Source of the DNA: JAGVJT01 sp964471225
Lineage (GTDB): Bacteria > Pseudomonadota > Gammaproteobacteria > Legionellales > Legionellaceae
DNA: 64,000 nt
Assembly: GCA_964471225.1 (NCBI GenBank)
Contig: CAYYEZ010000016.1
Span: 62,001-126,000 of the forward strand
Direction of reading: 5' to 3'
The notes beneath the pieces are model-generated. The model was not told the origin of the DNA and ran no database searches. It saw nothing but the letters and a program-made list of their open reading frames with translations. Made by a program: the position numbers and the translations under genes. Shown piece after piece: positions 9,533 to 18,668 of this stretch. Numbering within the stretch: the stretch's first letter is position 1; the number at the start of each line of letters is the position of its first letter.

Positions 9533-10254
9533 AGTTTCTCGACTGTATTAAGTGGACGAACAACGACTTTGGTACCCGTGTACTGATTGCTCTCTGTTGA
9601 AATTTCAGTGAAATGCTCATTCAACCATTTTGCATCCTGAACAAACATACGCACACAACCATGACTTGCACGATATCCAGGAATATCATCTGAACCATGT
9701 AACGCGAATCCTTTATGAAAATACATACAGTAAGGCATCTTCGCGCCGCCTTTACCAATTGGATAAACATCCGATTTGCAGTTTTGGTTTTCTTTACTAA
9801 ATACTCTGAAAATACCGGTCATCGTGCGGCAAGAATGATTACTATCAGAACACTTATCCCGACCTGAAGAAATAGGTCCCCATCCTACTAATTGTCCATT
9901 TTGATCATACGCTCCCCACGCCAATTTCTCCTGATCAACAATAATCTGTCGCTCACGCTCATCAATCCGCTGAGGGAAAGGTGCCACATCCAAAATTGTG
10001 AGATGCTCTAAGTCGCGAGGGATTACAATTTCCTTACCTGCCCATAGATAGTTATAAGTACGATTTAACTTTTGAACGATATCCCGTTGCTCTGGGTTAG
10101 GGAATAATTTCTCCCAGGTTTCACCCCGACCTACTTTGACACATTGGAACTGAGGATGAACACACAATCCAGTACCGTAATAAGGAGAAGTATTGTTAGG
10201 TTCGGCAAACGCAAGGGGGAGATACAGCATTAAAACTGTCGCTAGTTTTTTCAT
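9529..10254 (-). CDS. enhA: EnhA-like L,D-transpeptidase (YkuD domain)
   Basis: The 241-residue protein has a signal peptide (MKKLATVLMLYLPLAFA), an N-terminal LysM-like stretch around residues 35-75 (GETWEKLF...LWAGKEIVIP), and a YkuD domain ending in HGSDDIPGYRASHGCVRM. The SHGCVR motif holds the catalytic Cys, and the His lies upstream in ALHGSDD. YkuD enzymes form 3-3 cross-links in peptidoglycan or attach proteins to it. It is the first gene of the enh operon, with AAGGA 8 nt before the ATG. Its partner EnhC is linked to murein hydrolase control, so the operon as a whole acts on the cell wall. Confidence 0.88.
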   Translation of the reverse strand: MKKLATVLMLYLPLAFAEPNNTSPYYGTGLCVHPQFQCVKVGRGETWEKLFPNPEQRDIVQKLNRTYNYLWAGKEIVIPRDLEHLTILDVAPFPQRIDERERQIIVDQEKLAWGAYDQNGQLVGWGPISSGRDKCSDSNHSCRTMTGIFRVFSKENQNCKSDVYPIGKGGAKMPYCMYFHKGFALHGSDDIPGYRASHGCVRMFVQDAKWLNEHFTEISTESNQYTGTKVVVRPLNTVEKL

Positions 10255-10293
10255 TGTCGATAATCCTTCATCTGTCTTAATTAGAAGTTTAGA

Positions 10294-12114
10294 CTACTGA
10301 TGAAAATGTTGGTAGATTTCTTTTGCAAGTTTTTCGCTAATTCCACTAACTTTTGAAATCTCTTCAATAGAAGCCTTTGCGAGAGATTGAATTCCCCCGA
10401 AATATTGCAGCAAAGCATATCGTCTTTTTGCACCCACTCCAGGGATAGTCGTCAACGATGAGCTCAGGCTCGCTCGAGCACGTTTTTTACGATGCGCACT
10501 AATCGCAAATCGATGTGCTTCGTCACGTAAATGTTGTAAAAGATGAAGTGCGGGATGATGTTGCGGCAAGGCGCGCGCAGCCTCTTCCTGTGCGAGCCAA
10601 AGATGATCTTGAGCCGCTTTGCGATCAGGGCCTTTTACAATCCCTATTAACGTATGATCATGCGCACCAAATCCTTCTAAAGCTTTTTTAGCTTCTGCAA
10701 CTTGTCCACGTCCACCATCTATCAAAATGATATCCGGCCACTCTTCCTGTGACAAACCACTAAAATAACGAGACACAACCTCTAACATTGCAGCATAATC
10801 ATCACCAGGTGTGGCAAGATGAAGATTAAAACGTCGATAAGCTCGTTTTAAAGGCCCTGATGCATCAAACACAACACAAGAAGCCACCGTTTCTTGACCT
10901 TGCGTATGACTAATATCAAAACAAACCAAGCGCTGAATCGGTAACTCTCGTTGAAGAAAAAGACGCAGTGCTTCGTAGCGCTGCTTCAGTAATGTTTGTG
11001 AAACTTGTCTTGTGGAAACAGTCACCTGAAGATTGTTTTTTGCAAAATCTAACCAGCGTGCTTTGGCTCCGCGTGCGTTAGTTTGAATTCGACAGCGCTT
11101 TTGCCGCCACTCACTCAAAATATCTTCTAAAACATGTTGCTCACTTAACACAACATCAGTCAAAATCAACTCAGGAATACGCGTAGGAGAATCGCCGTAA
11201 TAGTGCATTAAAAAAGCCTTAAATAACGACTCGCGCAACGTATCAAACACACTGTTTTCAGGCGCCTGAGGGAAAAAAACTTGGCTATCTATCATTTGTC
11301 CTTTTCGAATACTCACCCACTGTATACAAGCTGGCTCAGTTTCCATGACAACGACATCCAAACACCCTTCGTGTGAATAAATAGCCTGTTGCTCTTGAAC
11401 AATCCTAAGTTGCTGAATTTGATCGCGTAATACAGCGGCTTCTTCATAATGCATTGCTGTTGCAGCCACGTTCATGCGTGTTTGTAAAGCCAACAACATT
11501 TCTTGGGATTTTCCTTCTAAAAATGCGCTAGCATCTCTAACCGACTGCCGATATGCCTCCTCGGTAATCAATTGCGTACATGGGGCAGTGCATCGTTTTA
11601 ATTGATATTGTAAACAAGGTCGAGTACGTGAATTAAAATCAACATCACTACAATTTCTAAGTTTAAATACTTTTTGAATAAGTTGGAGTGCCTCTTTGAC
11701 CGCCTGTACATTAGGATATGGACCAAAATACATTTTTGCAGAGGGCTTTTCTTTGCATCGCACCATCTTCAGACTTGGAAAAGGATGATCAAGACGCATG
11801 TGAAGATAAGGATACGATTTGTCATCCCGCATCAACACATTGTATTTAGGTTTTAACGCTTTAATTAAGCTATTTTCAAGCAGCAACGCCTCTTTTTCAC
11901 TTCGAGTTACGGTAATATCAATAGACTCGATTTGAGCAACAAGATGTGTAGTTTTCGGTGCGTGATGCTGTTTTTGAAAATAACTCGAAACTCTTTTTTT
12001 TAAATTGATTGCTTTACCCACATAAATCACAGTACCGCCAGCATCTCGCATACGGTAAACGCCTGGTTCAGTCGGCAGTGTTTTTAGAATAAGGCGTAGT
12101 TTAGGCGTCAGCAT
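10294..12114 (-). CDS. uvrC: UvrC, excinuclease ABC subunit C
   Basis: The 606-residue protein is full length for UvrC. A GIY-YIG nuclease domain opens it (PGVYRM...VIYVGKAINLKKRV), a UVR motif follows at ~205-235 (HYEEAAVLRDQIQQL), then the RNase-H-like nuclease (CFDISHTQG...IDGG) and C-terminal tandem HhH (IPGVGAKRRYALLQYFGG). UvrC makes both cuts around UV and bulky lesions after UvrAB recognition. It overlaps the upstream letA-type regulator by 14 nt, the classical uvrY/gacA-uvrC arrangement of gammaproteobacteria. Confidence 0.97.
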   Translation of the reverse strand: MLTPKLRLILKTLPTEPGVYRMRDAGGTVIYVGKAINLKKRVSSYFQKQHHAPKTTHLVAQIESIDITVTRSEKEALLLENSLIKALKPKYNVLMRDDKSYPYLHMRLDHPFPSLKMVRCKEKPSAKMYFGPYPNVQAVKEALQLIQKVFKLRNCSDVDFNSRTRPCLQYQLKRCTAPCTQLITEEAYRQSVRDASAFLEGKSQEMLLALQTRMNVAATAMHYEEAAVLRDQIQQLRIVQEQQAIYSHEGCLDVVVMETEPACIQWVSIRKGQMIDSQVFFPQAPENSVFDTLRESLFKAFLMHYYGDSPTRIPELILTDVVLSEQHVLEDILSEWRQKRCRIQTNARGAKARWLDFAKNNLQVTVSTRQVSQTLLKQRYEALRLFLQRELPIQRLVCFDISHTQGQETVASCVVFDASGPLKRAYRRFNLHLATPGDDYAAMLEVVSRYFSGLSQEEWPDIILIDGGRGQVAEAKKALEGFGAHDHTLIGIVKGPDRKAAQDHLWLAQEEAARALPQHHPALHLLQHLRDEAHRFAISAHRKKRARASLSSSLTTIPGVGAKRRYALLQYFGGIQSLAKASIEEISKVSGISEKLAKEIYQHFHQ

Positions 12115-12754
12115 CTATGGGTTGTTCGATCACGCGATGTTTCATACCAAGATAAAGTAATTCAACATCATTTTTAACGTTCAATTTTTCAAACATACGG
12201 TAACGATAACCATTCACCGTTTTAGTACTTAAAAAAAGCGTTTTTGAAATTTCAGGCACTGATAGGCCTTGTGCAATCATAAGCATGACTTGCATCTCGC
12301 GCTCAGACAGTTTATCAAAAGGATTATGATCGAGAGATTGAATACGGTTTAGCGCCATTTTTTGAGCAATCTCAGAACTGACATAACGCTCACCCTTTGC
12401 AACTTTTCGAATAGCTAAAACCATTTCATCGATACCTGACTCTTTGGATAAGAATCCCATGGCACCCAACTGCAGGACACGCTCAGGCAAAGGATCAACA
12501 GAAACAGAGCTTAATACAATGATATGGGCTTTAGAGTTTGTTTTTTTAAGACGTCTAGTGACTTCCCAACCATCCATACCAGGCATTTTAATATCAAGAA
12601 GAATGATATCTGGAGACGATGTTTTAACAAGAGCGAGTGCTGAATCACCGCAGTCGGCTTCACCAATAACATCCAAATCAGGAAAATCTTCCAATAAACG
12701 CCGAACACCTCTTCGCACCAAAGTATGATCATCTACAATTAGTATTTTGATCAA
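12101..12754 (-). CDS. letA: LetA/GacA/UvrY-family response regulator
   Basis: The 217-residue regulator has a receiver domain (IKILIVDDHTLVRRG, phospho-acceptor Asp in ILLDIKMPGMDG) and a LuxR-type helix-turn-helix (LSEREMQVMLMIAQGLSVPEI...LFLSTKTVNGYRYRMFEKL). I choose the TTG at 12752-12754 because GAGGAG lies 6 nt before it and the protein then begins MIKILIVDDH like its relatives; a longer TTG-started form to 12775 is less likely. In Legionella the ortholog LetA, with sensor LetS, drives small RNAs that relieve CsrA repression and switch on transmissive traits. The partner kinase is not in this window. Confidence 0.93.
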   Translation of the reverse strand: MIKILIVDDHTLVRRGVRRLLEDFPDLDVIGEADCGDSALALVKTSSPDIILLDIKMPGMDGWEVTRRLKKTNSKAHIIVLSSVSVDPLPERVLQLGAMGFLSKESGIDEMVLAIRKVAKGERYVSSEIAQKMALNRIQSLDHNPFDKLSEREMQVMLMIAQGLSVPEISKTLFLSTKTVNGYRYRMFEKLNVKNDVELLYLGMKHRVIEQPIDADA

Positions 12755-12881
12755 ACGACACTCCTCAAGAGTCAAGGTATAAGACGCTCGTCATCGACGG
12801 CATCAAACTCACCAAAAGCGGTGAGATGTTATCAAGACTCAAAACGAAATACAATGACCGCTCTCTATTAAATTTGTCGCC

Positions 12882-13097
12882 TCATTCGTCTTTAATAGGA
12901 TGTTGGTCCCACTCAAATTCGTCTTCAAACATAGCATCATAATCATCAAGCTCGGCTCGCAAGCGCTTACGCTCCAGTCTCTCTTCAAGCATTTGACGAA
13001 TACGCTTACGATGATGCCGGCTTTCTGGATCCTCCTCTCTATCGGCATCATTCAAACTATAATCATCTCGGTAATCGTTATCCTTGTGCAACCCCAT
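12882..13097 (-). CDS. Small charged PA3496-like protein
   Basis: The 71-residue, very charged protein contains a basic helix (HHRKRIRQMLEERLERKRL) followed by an acidic tail (ELDDYDAMFEDEFEWD). This layout is that of the small PA3496-type family of gammaproteobacteria, described as putative envelope-integrity proteins. No signal peptide is present. It stands alone upstream of letA on the same strand with a ~130-nt gap. The overlapping frame at 12839-13051 lacks this conserved pattern. Confidence 0.6.
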   Translation of the reverse strand: MGLHKDNDYRDDYSLNDADREEDPESRHHRKRIRQMLEERLERKRLRAELDDYDAMFEDEFEWDQHPIKDE

Positions 13098-13248
13098 ATC
13101 TTAGCTCCCGTTTTACGCTCATTTTTATTATAGCCAACAATTAAATGTAATGTTGCTCTTATTGAATTAATATTGGACTACAATAGTTTATTCTTAACGT
13201 TTTTTTTAGTAAACTGCAATACCTTTCATAAAATTTGGAGCATATTCT

Positions 13249-14658
13249 TTGCTTAAACCCAAAAAAATGAACGTGTTACACTTTATTTTTTTGTTGATGC
13301 TCACATTCTTCAGTTGCTTTTGCCTACCTACGTACGCTGATACAACCCCAGATGTATGGAGCGTATTGCGTCAACAATTCATGCTTAATCATGAAACCAA
13401 TCGCCCTGAGGTACAAACACAATTAAGATGGTTGATTACGCATCCAGGTTATCTTGAGCAATTATCCAGCGCCGAACCTTACATTTATCATATTATTAGC
13501 GAAATTAAACAACGACGACTACCCGGTGAGATAGCGCTGATACCACTCATCGAAAGTTCCTTTGATCCATTTGCATACTCTCACGCGGGGGCTGCGGGTC
13601 TTTGGCAAATTATGCCGGAAACAGGCTCAGACTACGGGCTAAAACGTGACTGGTGGTTTGATGCTCGACGCAGTATTGGCCCATCAACTCAAGCAGCACT
13701 GACTTATCTCACCTATCTGAATAAATTTTTTCATGGCAATTGGAATTTAGCTTTCGCGGCTTACAATGCAGGCGAAGGAACAATCTTACATATCATTAAA
13801 AATAGTGGTCAAGACATCAATCGCCCCATATCATTTTGGTCCTTACGTGTTCCTCAGGAAACTAAAGCTTATATTCCACGATTACTAGCATTAGCGGAAA
13901 TTGTGCAAAACCCTCAGCGCTATCACGTCGAACTACCTGATATTCCACATGTGCCTTATTTTGAAGAGGTGAATATTGGCAGTCAAATCAACCTCAATGA
14001 TGCAGCAAAATTAGCAGGCATTTCTTATCAAGATTTAATCAAGCTAAATCCAGGATTTAACCACTGGACGACAGCCCCTTATCGCCCTTATAAATTACTT
14101 ATTCCAGCCGATAAAGTGGAGCATTTTAGTAGAAATCTCGCGAACCTACCGACCAATGGTCGTGTGATCTGGCAACGCCACAAGGTTAGTGCAGGAGATA
14201 ATTTAAATCTGATCGCTAAAAAATACCACACAAGCATTGAACTCATTAAAGAACTGAATCGCTTAAAATCGAACGAGGTTAAAAAAGATCAGTATGTCTT
14301 GATTCCAGTTAAGAAGAAAGCGTCACCACAAAAAATAAGCTCTCAGGCTTCACCACAACAATACAAGGTGATTCATGTCGTACAAAAAAACGACAGTTTA
14401 ACTTCTGTTGCAAAACGTTATGATGTTTCTGAAATAAGAATTAAACAGTGGAATAAACTCACCAATAACACACTCACGCCAGGCAAAGCTTTGATTTTGT
14501 GGAAAGTAAAATCCTCCCCCTACTATCGTGTAAAAGCCGGAGACACCTTGAGTCAAATCGCACTCAATCACCATGTAACCATGAAAAAACTGCAGCAACT
14601 CAACCCGAGACTCAAGACAGTACAATTGAAACCAGGGCAAATTTTAAGAGTCCGCTAA
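13249..14658 (+). CDS. mltD: MltD-like membrane-bound lytic transglycosylase with three LysM domains
   Basis: The 469-residue protein has a signal peptide (cleavage near YADT), a transglycosylase SLT domain at ~85-230 with catalytic Glu in PLIESSFDP and the motif AGAAGLWQIMPETG, and three C-terminal LysM modules starting near HKVSAGDN, HVVQKNDS and YRVKAGDT. It cleaves the MurNAc-GlcNAc bond, leaving 1,6-anhydro ends, while anchored on glycan by LysM. The TTG start is supported by GGAG 8 nt upstream; an ATG six codons later has no ribosome site. No lipobox was seen, unlike E. coli MltD. Confidence 0.93.
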   Translation: MLKPKKMNVLHFIFLLMLTFFSCFCLPTYADTTPDVWSVLRQQFMLNHETNRPEVQTQLRWLITHPGYLEQLSSAEPYIYHIISEIKQRRLPGEIALIPLIESSFDPFAYSHAGAAGLWQIMPETGSDYGLKRDWWFDARRSIGPSTQAALTYLTYLNKFFHGNWNLAFAAYNAGEGTILHIIKNSGQDINRPISFWSLRVPQETKAYIPRLLALAEIVQNPQRYHVELPDIPHVPYFEEVNIGSQINLNDAAKLAGISYQDLIKLNPGFNHWTTAPYRPYKLLIPADKVEHFSRNLANLPTNGRVIWQRHKVSAGDNLNLIAKKYHTSIELIKELNRLKSNEVKKDQYVLIPVKKKASPQKISSQASPQQYKVIHVVQKNDSLTSVAKRYDVSEIRIKQWNKLTNNTLTPGKALILWKVKSSPYYRVKAGDTLSQIALNHHVTMKKLQQLNPRLKTVQLKPGQILRVR

Positions 14659-14725
14659 TAAAAGGCCCTTACTAGACTCAACACGCTTATGATATAGTTG
14701 CCGTTTTATCGAGCCTTGTTTTGTT

Positions 14726-15355
14726 ATGCAGTCTGATATTGAACTCATCAAACAATTTCTTCTTGCTGAAACCCCGAGCGAGTGGCTTGGTTTTGCCGCA
14801 CAAAATATCGATGTATTACTCGTCGATCACGCGCATTGTGAACGAAAAGCCGCACTAACAGCCTTAAATTTCATAAGCAAATACTCAGAAAAAGAGGCCC
14901 TTGTTGAGTTGATGTCTCCACTTGCACGTGAAGAATTGTTACATTTCGAAAAAGTCCTACAATTGATTAAAAAGCGAAATATCGCATTTGGCCCCCTAAA
15001 ACCCGCTCAATACGCTCAGAAATTACACCAAAAAGTAGCGAGAAATGACTATTTACTTCATCTCACACATGAGCTCATTGTAGGCGCGATCATTGAAGCA
15101 CGCTCGTGCGAACGATTTCATGCTTTACTGCCTTATCTAGAGGACACAGAGTTAAAGCGATTTTATGCATCACTATTTAAAGCCGAGGCAAGGCATTTTG
15201 AAAATTATTTAATGCTGGCAAAAGATTATTGCCCGGTTGATTTTGATACGCAACTACAGAAATTTTTAGCGCTAGAGCGAGAGCTTATTCTCTCACAAGA
15301 TACTGTTTTTCGATTTCACGGAGGGTTACCCCCCTCCTTTGTCCATAGAGGTTAA
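14726..15355 (+). CDS. miaE: MiaE, tRNA-(ms2io6A37) hydroxylase
   Basis: The 209-residue diiron protein matches MiaE throughout: AETPSEWLGFA at the start, then ferritin-like helices with iron ligands in DHAHCERKAA, SPLAREELLHFEKVL, and later IIEARSCERF and KAEARHFENY. It hydroxylates the isopentenyl group of ms2i6A at tRNA position 37 using O2. It ends 2 nt before proS and is likely co-transcribed with it. Presence implies MiaA and MiaB elsewhere in the genome. Confidence 0.95.
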   Translation: MQSDIELIKQFLLAETPSEWLGFAAQNIDVLLVDHAHCERKAALTALNFISKYSEKEALVELMSPLAREELLHFEKVLQLIKKRNIAFGPLKPAQYAQKLHQKVARNDYLLHLTHELIVGAIIEARSCERFHALLPYLEDTELKRFYASLFKAEARHFENYLMLAKDYCPVDFDTQLQKFLALERELILSQDTVFRFHGGLPPSFVHRG

Positions 15356-15357
15356 TT

Positions 15358-17064
15358 ATGCGTGCATCCCTTTGGTTTATGCCCACTTTAAAAGAAGTCC
15401 CCCACGATGCTGAAATCATTTCACATCAATATATGTTACGTGCGGGATTGATTCGCAAACTTGGCTCTGGCTTATACACTTGGCTACCTATGGGCTTGCG
15501 AGTTTTGCGTAAAATTGAAACAATTGTACGTGAAGAAATGAATCGCGCAGGTGCACTTGAGCTTTTAATGCCCGCAATACAACCAGCAGAGCTCTGGCAG
15601 GAAACAGGTCGTTGGGAAACTTTTGGCGGCCAATTACTCACCATGCAGGATAGCAATAAACGTGCTTATTGCTTTGGTCCCACGCATGAAGAGGTGATCA
15701 CCGATCTCATCCGACAAGAATTAAAATCTTATAAACAACTACCACTCAATCTTTATCAAATTCAGACTAAATTTAGAGATGAGATTCGTCCGCGTTTTGG
15801 CGTGATGCGTGCTCGTGAATTTTTGATGAAAGATGCTTATTCATTCCACCTCAGCGAGCAATGCTTACAAGAGACTTATGAAAAAATGTACGATGCTTAC
15901 ACGCGTATTTTGAGCCGAATAGGCTTAAAGTTTCGCGCAGTAGAGGCAGATACCGGCGCAATTGGCGGCGCTGTTTCCCATGAATTTCAAGTATTAGCTG
16001 ATTCCGGTGAAGATATTTTATGCTATAGTGACGAGAGCACATATGCTGCAAATATCGAACAAGCGACATCGATGCCGCCGAAGCCACCCACAGCGTTTCC
16101 TAAAGCCTCTCTTACTCGCGTAGAAACACCCAATCAAAAAACAATACAAGAGATAGCTACTTTTCTGAATATTCCTATCGAAGAAACAGTCAAAACATTG
16201 ATTGTAGAAGGAAAAGAACATCCCATGGTTGCCCTGGTGATTCGCGGACAGGATACATTAAACGAGATCAAAGCCAGCAAACATCCTTGGGTTAAATCAC
16301 CATTAAAATTCGTCTCTGAAGAGATAATCCAAAAAACATTAGGTGTACAAGTCGGATTTTTAGGGCCTGTTGACCTTAATTTACCTATCATTGTCGATAC
16401 ACATGCGTTTGCCATGCCCAGTTTTGTTTGTGGCGCGAATGAAAATGATTACCACTATCAACATGCGCAATGGGCGAGAGATACAAAAGCAACTGAAGTG
16501 TTTGATCTACGCCAAGTACAATCAGGCGATATCAGTCCTGATGGTCACGGGACACTTCAGTTGTGCCGAGGTATCGAGGTTGGGCACGTATTTCAATTAG
16601 GCTCAAAATATGCCGAAGCGATGGGCGCCAAAGTTACAAACGAAACCGGTCAGCTACAAACACTTTTGATGGGATGTTATGGGATTGGCGTATCACGACT
16701 GGTCGCGGCCAGCATCGAGCAACATCATGATGAAAAAGGTATTCTTTGGCCACAGGCAATTGCACCATTTCAAGTCAGCTTAATCCCCATTGGCTTTCAT
16801 CGCTCAGAAAAAACACGACAAGCCGCTTTGGCACTTTATGAGCGCTTCTCTCAAGTAGGCATTGATGTATTATTGGACGACAGAGACGAACGTCCTGGTG
16901 TACTATTTGCCGACCATGAATTGATTGGTATTCCTCATCGATTGGTCATCAGTGATAAGCTGCTTGATAATCATCAAGCAGAGTACAAAGCACGCCAAAG
17001 CCACGAAGTTTCGTTGGTCGCTTTTGATAATGTCGTTGAGTTGATACAAAAAGCACTAAATTAG
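15358..17064 (+). CDS. proS: Prolyl-tRNA synthetase, bacterial type with editing domain
   Basis: The 568-residue enzyme is full length. Class II motifs are visible: the long motif 1 region around LRKIETIVREEMNRAGA, motif 2 TKFRDEIRPRFGVMRAREF, and motif 3 GCYGIGVSRLVAA. The inserted YbaK-like editing domain spans ~220-385 (TVKTLIVEG...LGPVDL) and removes mischarged Ala. The anticodon-binding domain is at the C-terminus (LLDDRDERPGVLFADHELIG). AGAGG lies 6 nt before the ATG. Confidence 0.98.
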   Translation: MRASLWFMPTLKEVPHDAEIISHQYMLRAGLIRKLGSGLYTWLPMGLRVLRKIETIVREEMNRAGALELLMPAIQPAELWQETGRWETFGGQLLTMQDSNKRAYCFGPTHEEVITDLIRQELKSYKQLPLNLYQIQTKFRDEIRPRFGVMRAREFLMKDAYSFHLSEQCLQETYEKMYDAYTRILSRIGLKFRAVEADTGAIGGAVSHEFQVLADSGEDILCYSDESTYAANIEQATSMPPKPPTAFPKASLTRVETPNQKTIQEIATFLNIPIEETVKTLIVEGKEHPMVALVIRGQDTLNEIKASKHPWVKSPLKFVSEEIIQKTLGVQVGFLGPVDLNLPIIVDTHAFAMPSFVCGANENDYHYQHAQWARDTKATEVFDLRQVQSGDISPDGHGTLQLCRGIEVGHVFQLGSKYAEAMGAKVTNETGQLQTLLMGCYGIGVSRLVAASIEQHHDEKGILWPQAIAPFQVSLIPIGFHRSEKTRQAALALYERFSQVGIDVLLDDRDERPGVLFADHELIGIPHRLVISDKLLDNHQAEYKARQSHEVSLVAFDNVVELIQKALN

Positions 17065-17075
17065 CGCTGGAAACA

Positions 17076-17819
17076 TCAACGAGTCTCAATCAAACCACGA
17101 GCACGCTCGAGATCCTCGGGCGTGTTAATATCTTGCATAGGCTTTACACAAGCTTCTTCCACTTGAATGCAATGTCCTTGCCAAAGCACACGAAGCTGCT
17201 CCAGACACTCGTAAGACTCAAGTGCGCAGACAGGCCAGCGGACGTAGTCAAGTAAAAACGAGGCACGATACGCATAAAGACCAATGTGACGAAACACTTG
17301 CGAGAGGATGATCTCTCCATCACGAAACATCGGAATCGGACTTCTTGAAAAATACAATGCTTGATTTAAATGGTTTCGAACTACTTTAACTACATGTGGA
17401 TTTTCATAATCTTCTCGCGAAGACACCGGCCAACAGAGTGTTGATATTGACGCATGCGCTAAAGCTTTTGGGTGTGCTACTTGCGCTATCAATGCAGGGT
17501 CAATAAAGGGCTCATCACCTTGTACATTCACAATCACTGCATCTTTGGGAAGACTTAATTTTTCAACAACCTCCGCGATTCGGTCTGTTCCTGTTTCATG
17601 ATTAGGTTTAGTCATCACGACATTGGCACCGAAACGCAAAGCTTCAGCAGCAATCTCTTCATGATCAGCCGCAATCCAAATATCTTGAGGACTCGCAAGA
17701 CATGCTTGATGGTAAACACGCTCCAATACGGTCTTTCCACCTAAATCTTTTAATAATTTACCTGGAAATCGTGTTGATTGATAACGTGCGGGAATCACGA
17801 CATAAAATGGTTCGCTCAT
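17076..17819 (-). CDS. kdsB: KdsB, CMP-KDO synthetase
   Basis: The 247-residue cytidylyltransferase shows IPARYQSTRFPGKLL at the N-terminus (nucleotide loop), then VNVQGDEPFIDP and YFSRSPIPMFRD. It activates 3-deoxy-D-manno-octulosonate with CTP for lipopolysaccharide inner core assembly, so this cell makes KDO-containing LPS. Its ATG overlaps the stop of the tiny ycaR gene upstream (ATGA), forming the tsaB-ycaR-kdsB chain. It converges on proS with an 11-nt gap. Confidence 0.97.
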   Translation of the reverse strand: MSEPFYVVIPARYQSTRFPGKLLKDLGGKTVLERVYHQACLASPQDIWIAADHEEIAAEALRFGANVVMTKPNHETGTDRIAEVVEKLSLPKDAVIVNVQGDEPFIDPALIAQVAHPKALAHASISTLCWPVSSREDYENPHVVKVVRNHLNQALYFSRSPIPMFRDGEIILSQVFRHIGLYAYRASFLLDYVRWPVCALESYECLEQLRVLWQGHCIQVEEACVKPMQDINTPEDLERARGLIETR

Positions 17820-17995
17820 AGTGCGTCTTTTTCTTCAAGCGAAATCGAGCGCGCTTCCTCTTCGAGCATCACAGGAATCCCATCACGCACCGGATAAGCT
17901 AACCTATCGAAGCCACAAATCAGCTCATTTTCTTTTAAAATAAGCTGGCCTTTACAGATTGGGCAAACTAAAAGACTTATCAGTTTTTTATCCAC
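17816..17995 (-). CDS. ycaR: YcaR/Trm112-family small zinc-ribbon-like protein
   Basis: I translated this 59-residue gene by hand: it begins MDKKLISLLVCPICKGQL and continues with ELICGF, LAYPVRDGIPVML and an acidic tail. CPIC plus a later lone Cys and the YPVRDGIPVML stretch are the hallmarks of the YcaR/Trm112-like family, usually found beside kdsB. The GTG start overlaps the tsaB stop by 8 nt and has GGAG 6 nt upstream; the TGA overlaps the kdsB ATG. Trm112 proteins activate methyltransferases in other organisms; the role of bacterial YcaR is less clear. Confidence 0.93.
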   Translation of the reverse strand: MDKKLISLLVCPICKGQLILKENELICGFDRLAYPVRDGIPVMLEEEARSISLEEKDAL

Positions 17996-18668
17996 GCGCT
18001 TCTCCGTGTGTCACATTGTTACGAACATAAACTGGCGCGGCATCCTTCACATCCACAGCATCAATACGCATTGTTTGCACTATAGAGATCAGTGTGCGTG
18101 CAGAAGGATAAACTTCAGTACACATACACATTTGCGCCAACAGGTCCTCAGAAATTAATCTTTCATAAGACTGAAGCCCCACACCAGCAAAAATAAAAGG
18201 TGTATTGATAGGTGTTATTTCTTGTGCATCAGTGACGAACTCGGGCGCGAGTATGTCATTCATATCAGCATAGTATGCCCAATAAAGTTGGTTCATACGT
18301 GCATCAATCCCAGCAAGCACAGGATGTGCTGAGCCTTCTTTTTCAAAGACTTGCTGAGCAATCACCGCAAGACTACTCACAGGATAAAGAGGCAAGTCGT
18401 GCGCATAAGCCAGTCCTTTAGCAATACTACACGCGATACGTAGCCCAGTAAAACTCCCTGGCCCTCGACCAAAAGAAATTGCATCTAGCTGCTGAGGCAC
18501 AAGCCCTGCCTGCGAGAGCAAACTTTCAATCACGGGTAATAAAGACTGAGCCTGAAGTGCCGTAGCATCGATATGCTCTTCATACCACAAGTTATTCGAG
18601 CATAAAGCAACAGTGGCTCGAGAAGTAGAGGCATCTAGTGCAAGTACATTTTGAAAAGGAGCGCTCAA
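17988..18668 (-). CDS. tsaB: TsaB, t6A tRNA modification subunit
   Basis: The 226-residue protein is TsaB (YeaZ): LALDASTSRATVAL at the N-terminus and ISFGRGPGSFTGLRIACSIAKGLA, the typical ASKHA-fold signature. It scaffolds TsaD and TsaE in making threonylcarbamoyl-adenosine at tRNA position 37. It starts with TTG, overlapping the fdxA stop by 4 nt, and overlaps ycaR by 8 nt, so fdxA-tsaB-ycaR-kdsB read as one tightly packed transcript. Confidence 0.96.
   Translation of the reverse strand: MSAPFQNVLALDASTSRATVALCSNNLWYEEHIDATALQAQSLLPVIESLLSQAGLVPQQLDAISFGRGPGSFTGLRIACSIAKGLAYAHDLPLYPVSSLAVIAQQVFEKEGSAHPVLAGIDARMNQLYWAYYADMNDILAPEFVTDAQEITPINTPFIFAGVGLQSYERLISEDLLAQMCMCTEVYPSARTLISIVQTMRIDAVDVKDAAPVYVRNNVTHGEARG

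Noticed and set aside
12755..12775. Earlier TTG start for the letA-type regulator
   Set aside because: It would include the GAGGAG ribosome site as codons; the TTG at 12754 gives the normal N-terminus.
12839..13051. 70-codon frame overlapping the PA3496-like gene
   Set aside because: The overlapping 12882-13097 frame shows the family-like basic helix and acidic tail; this one does not.
16134..16415. 93-codon minus-strand frame inside proS
   Set aside because: Antisense shadow of the ProS editing domain.
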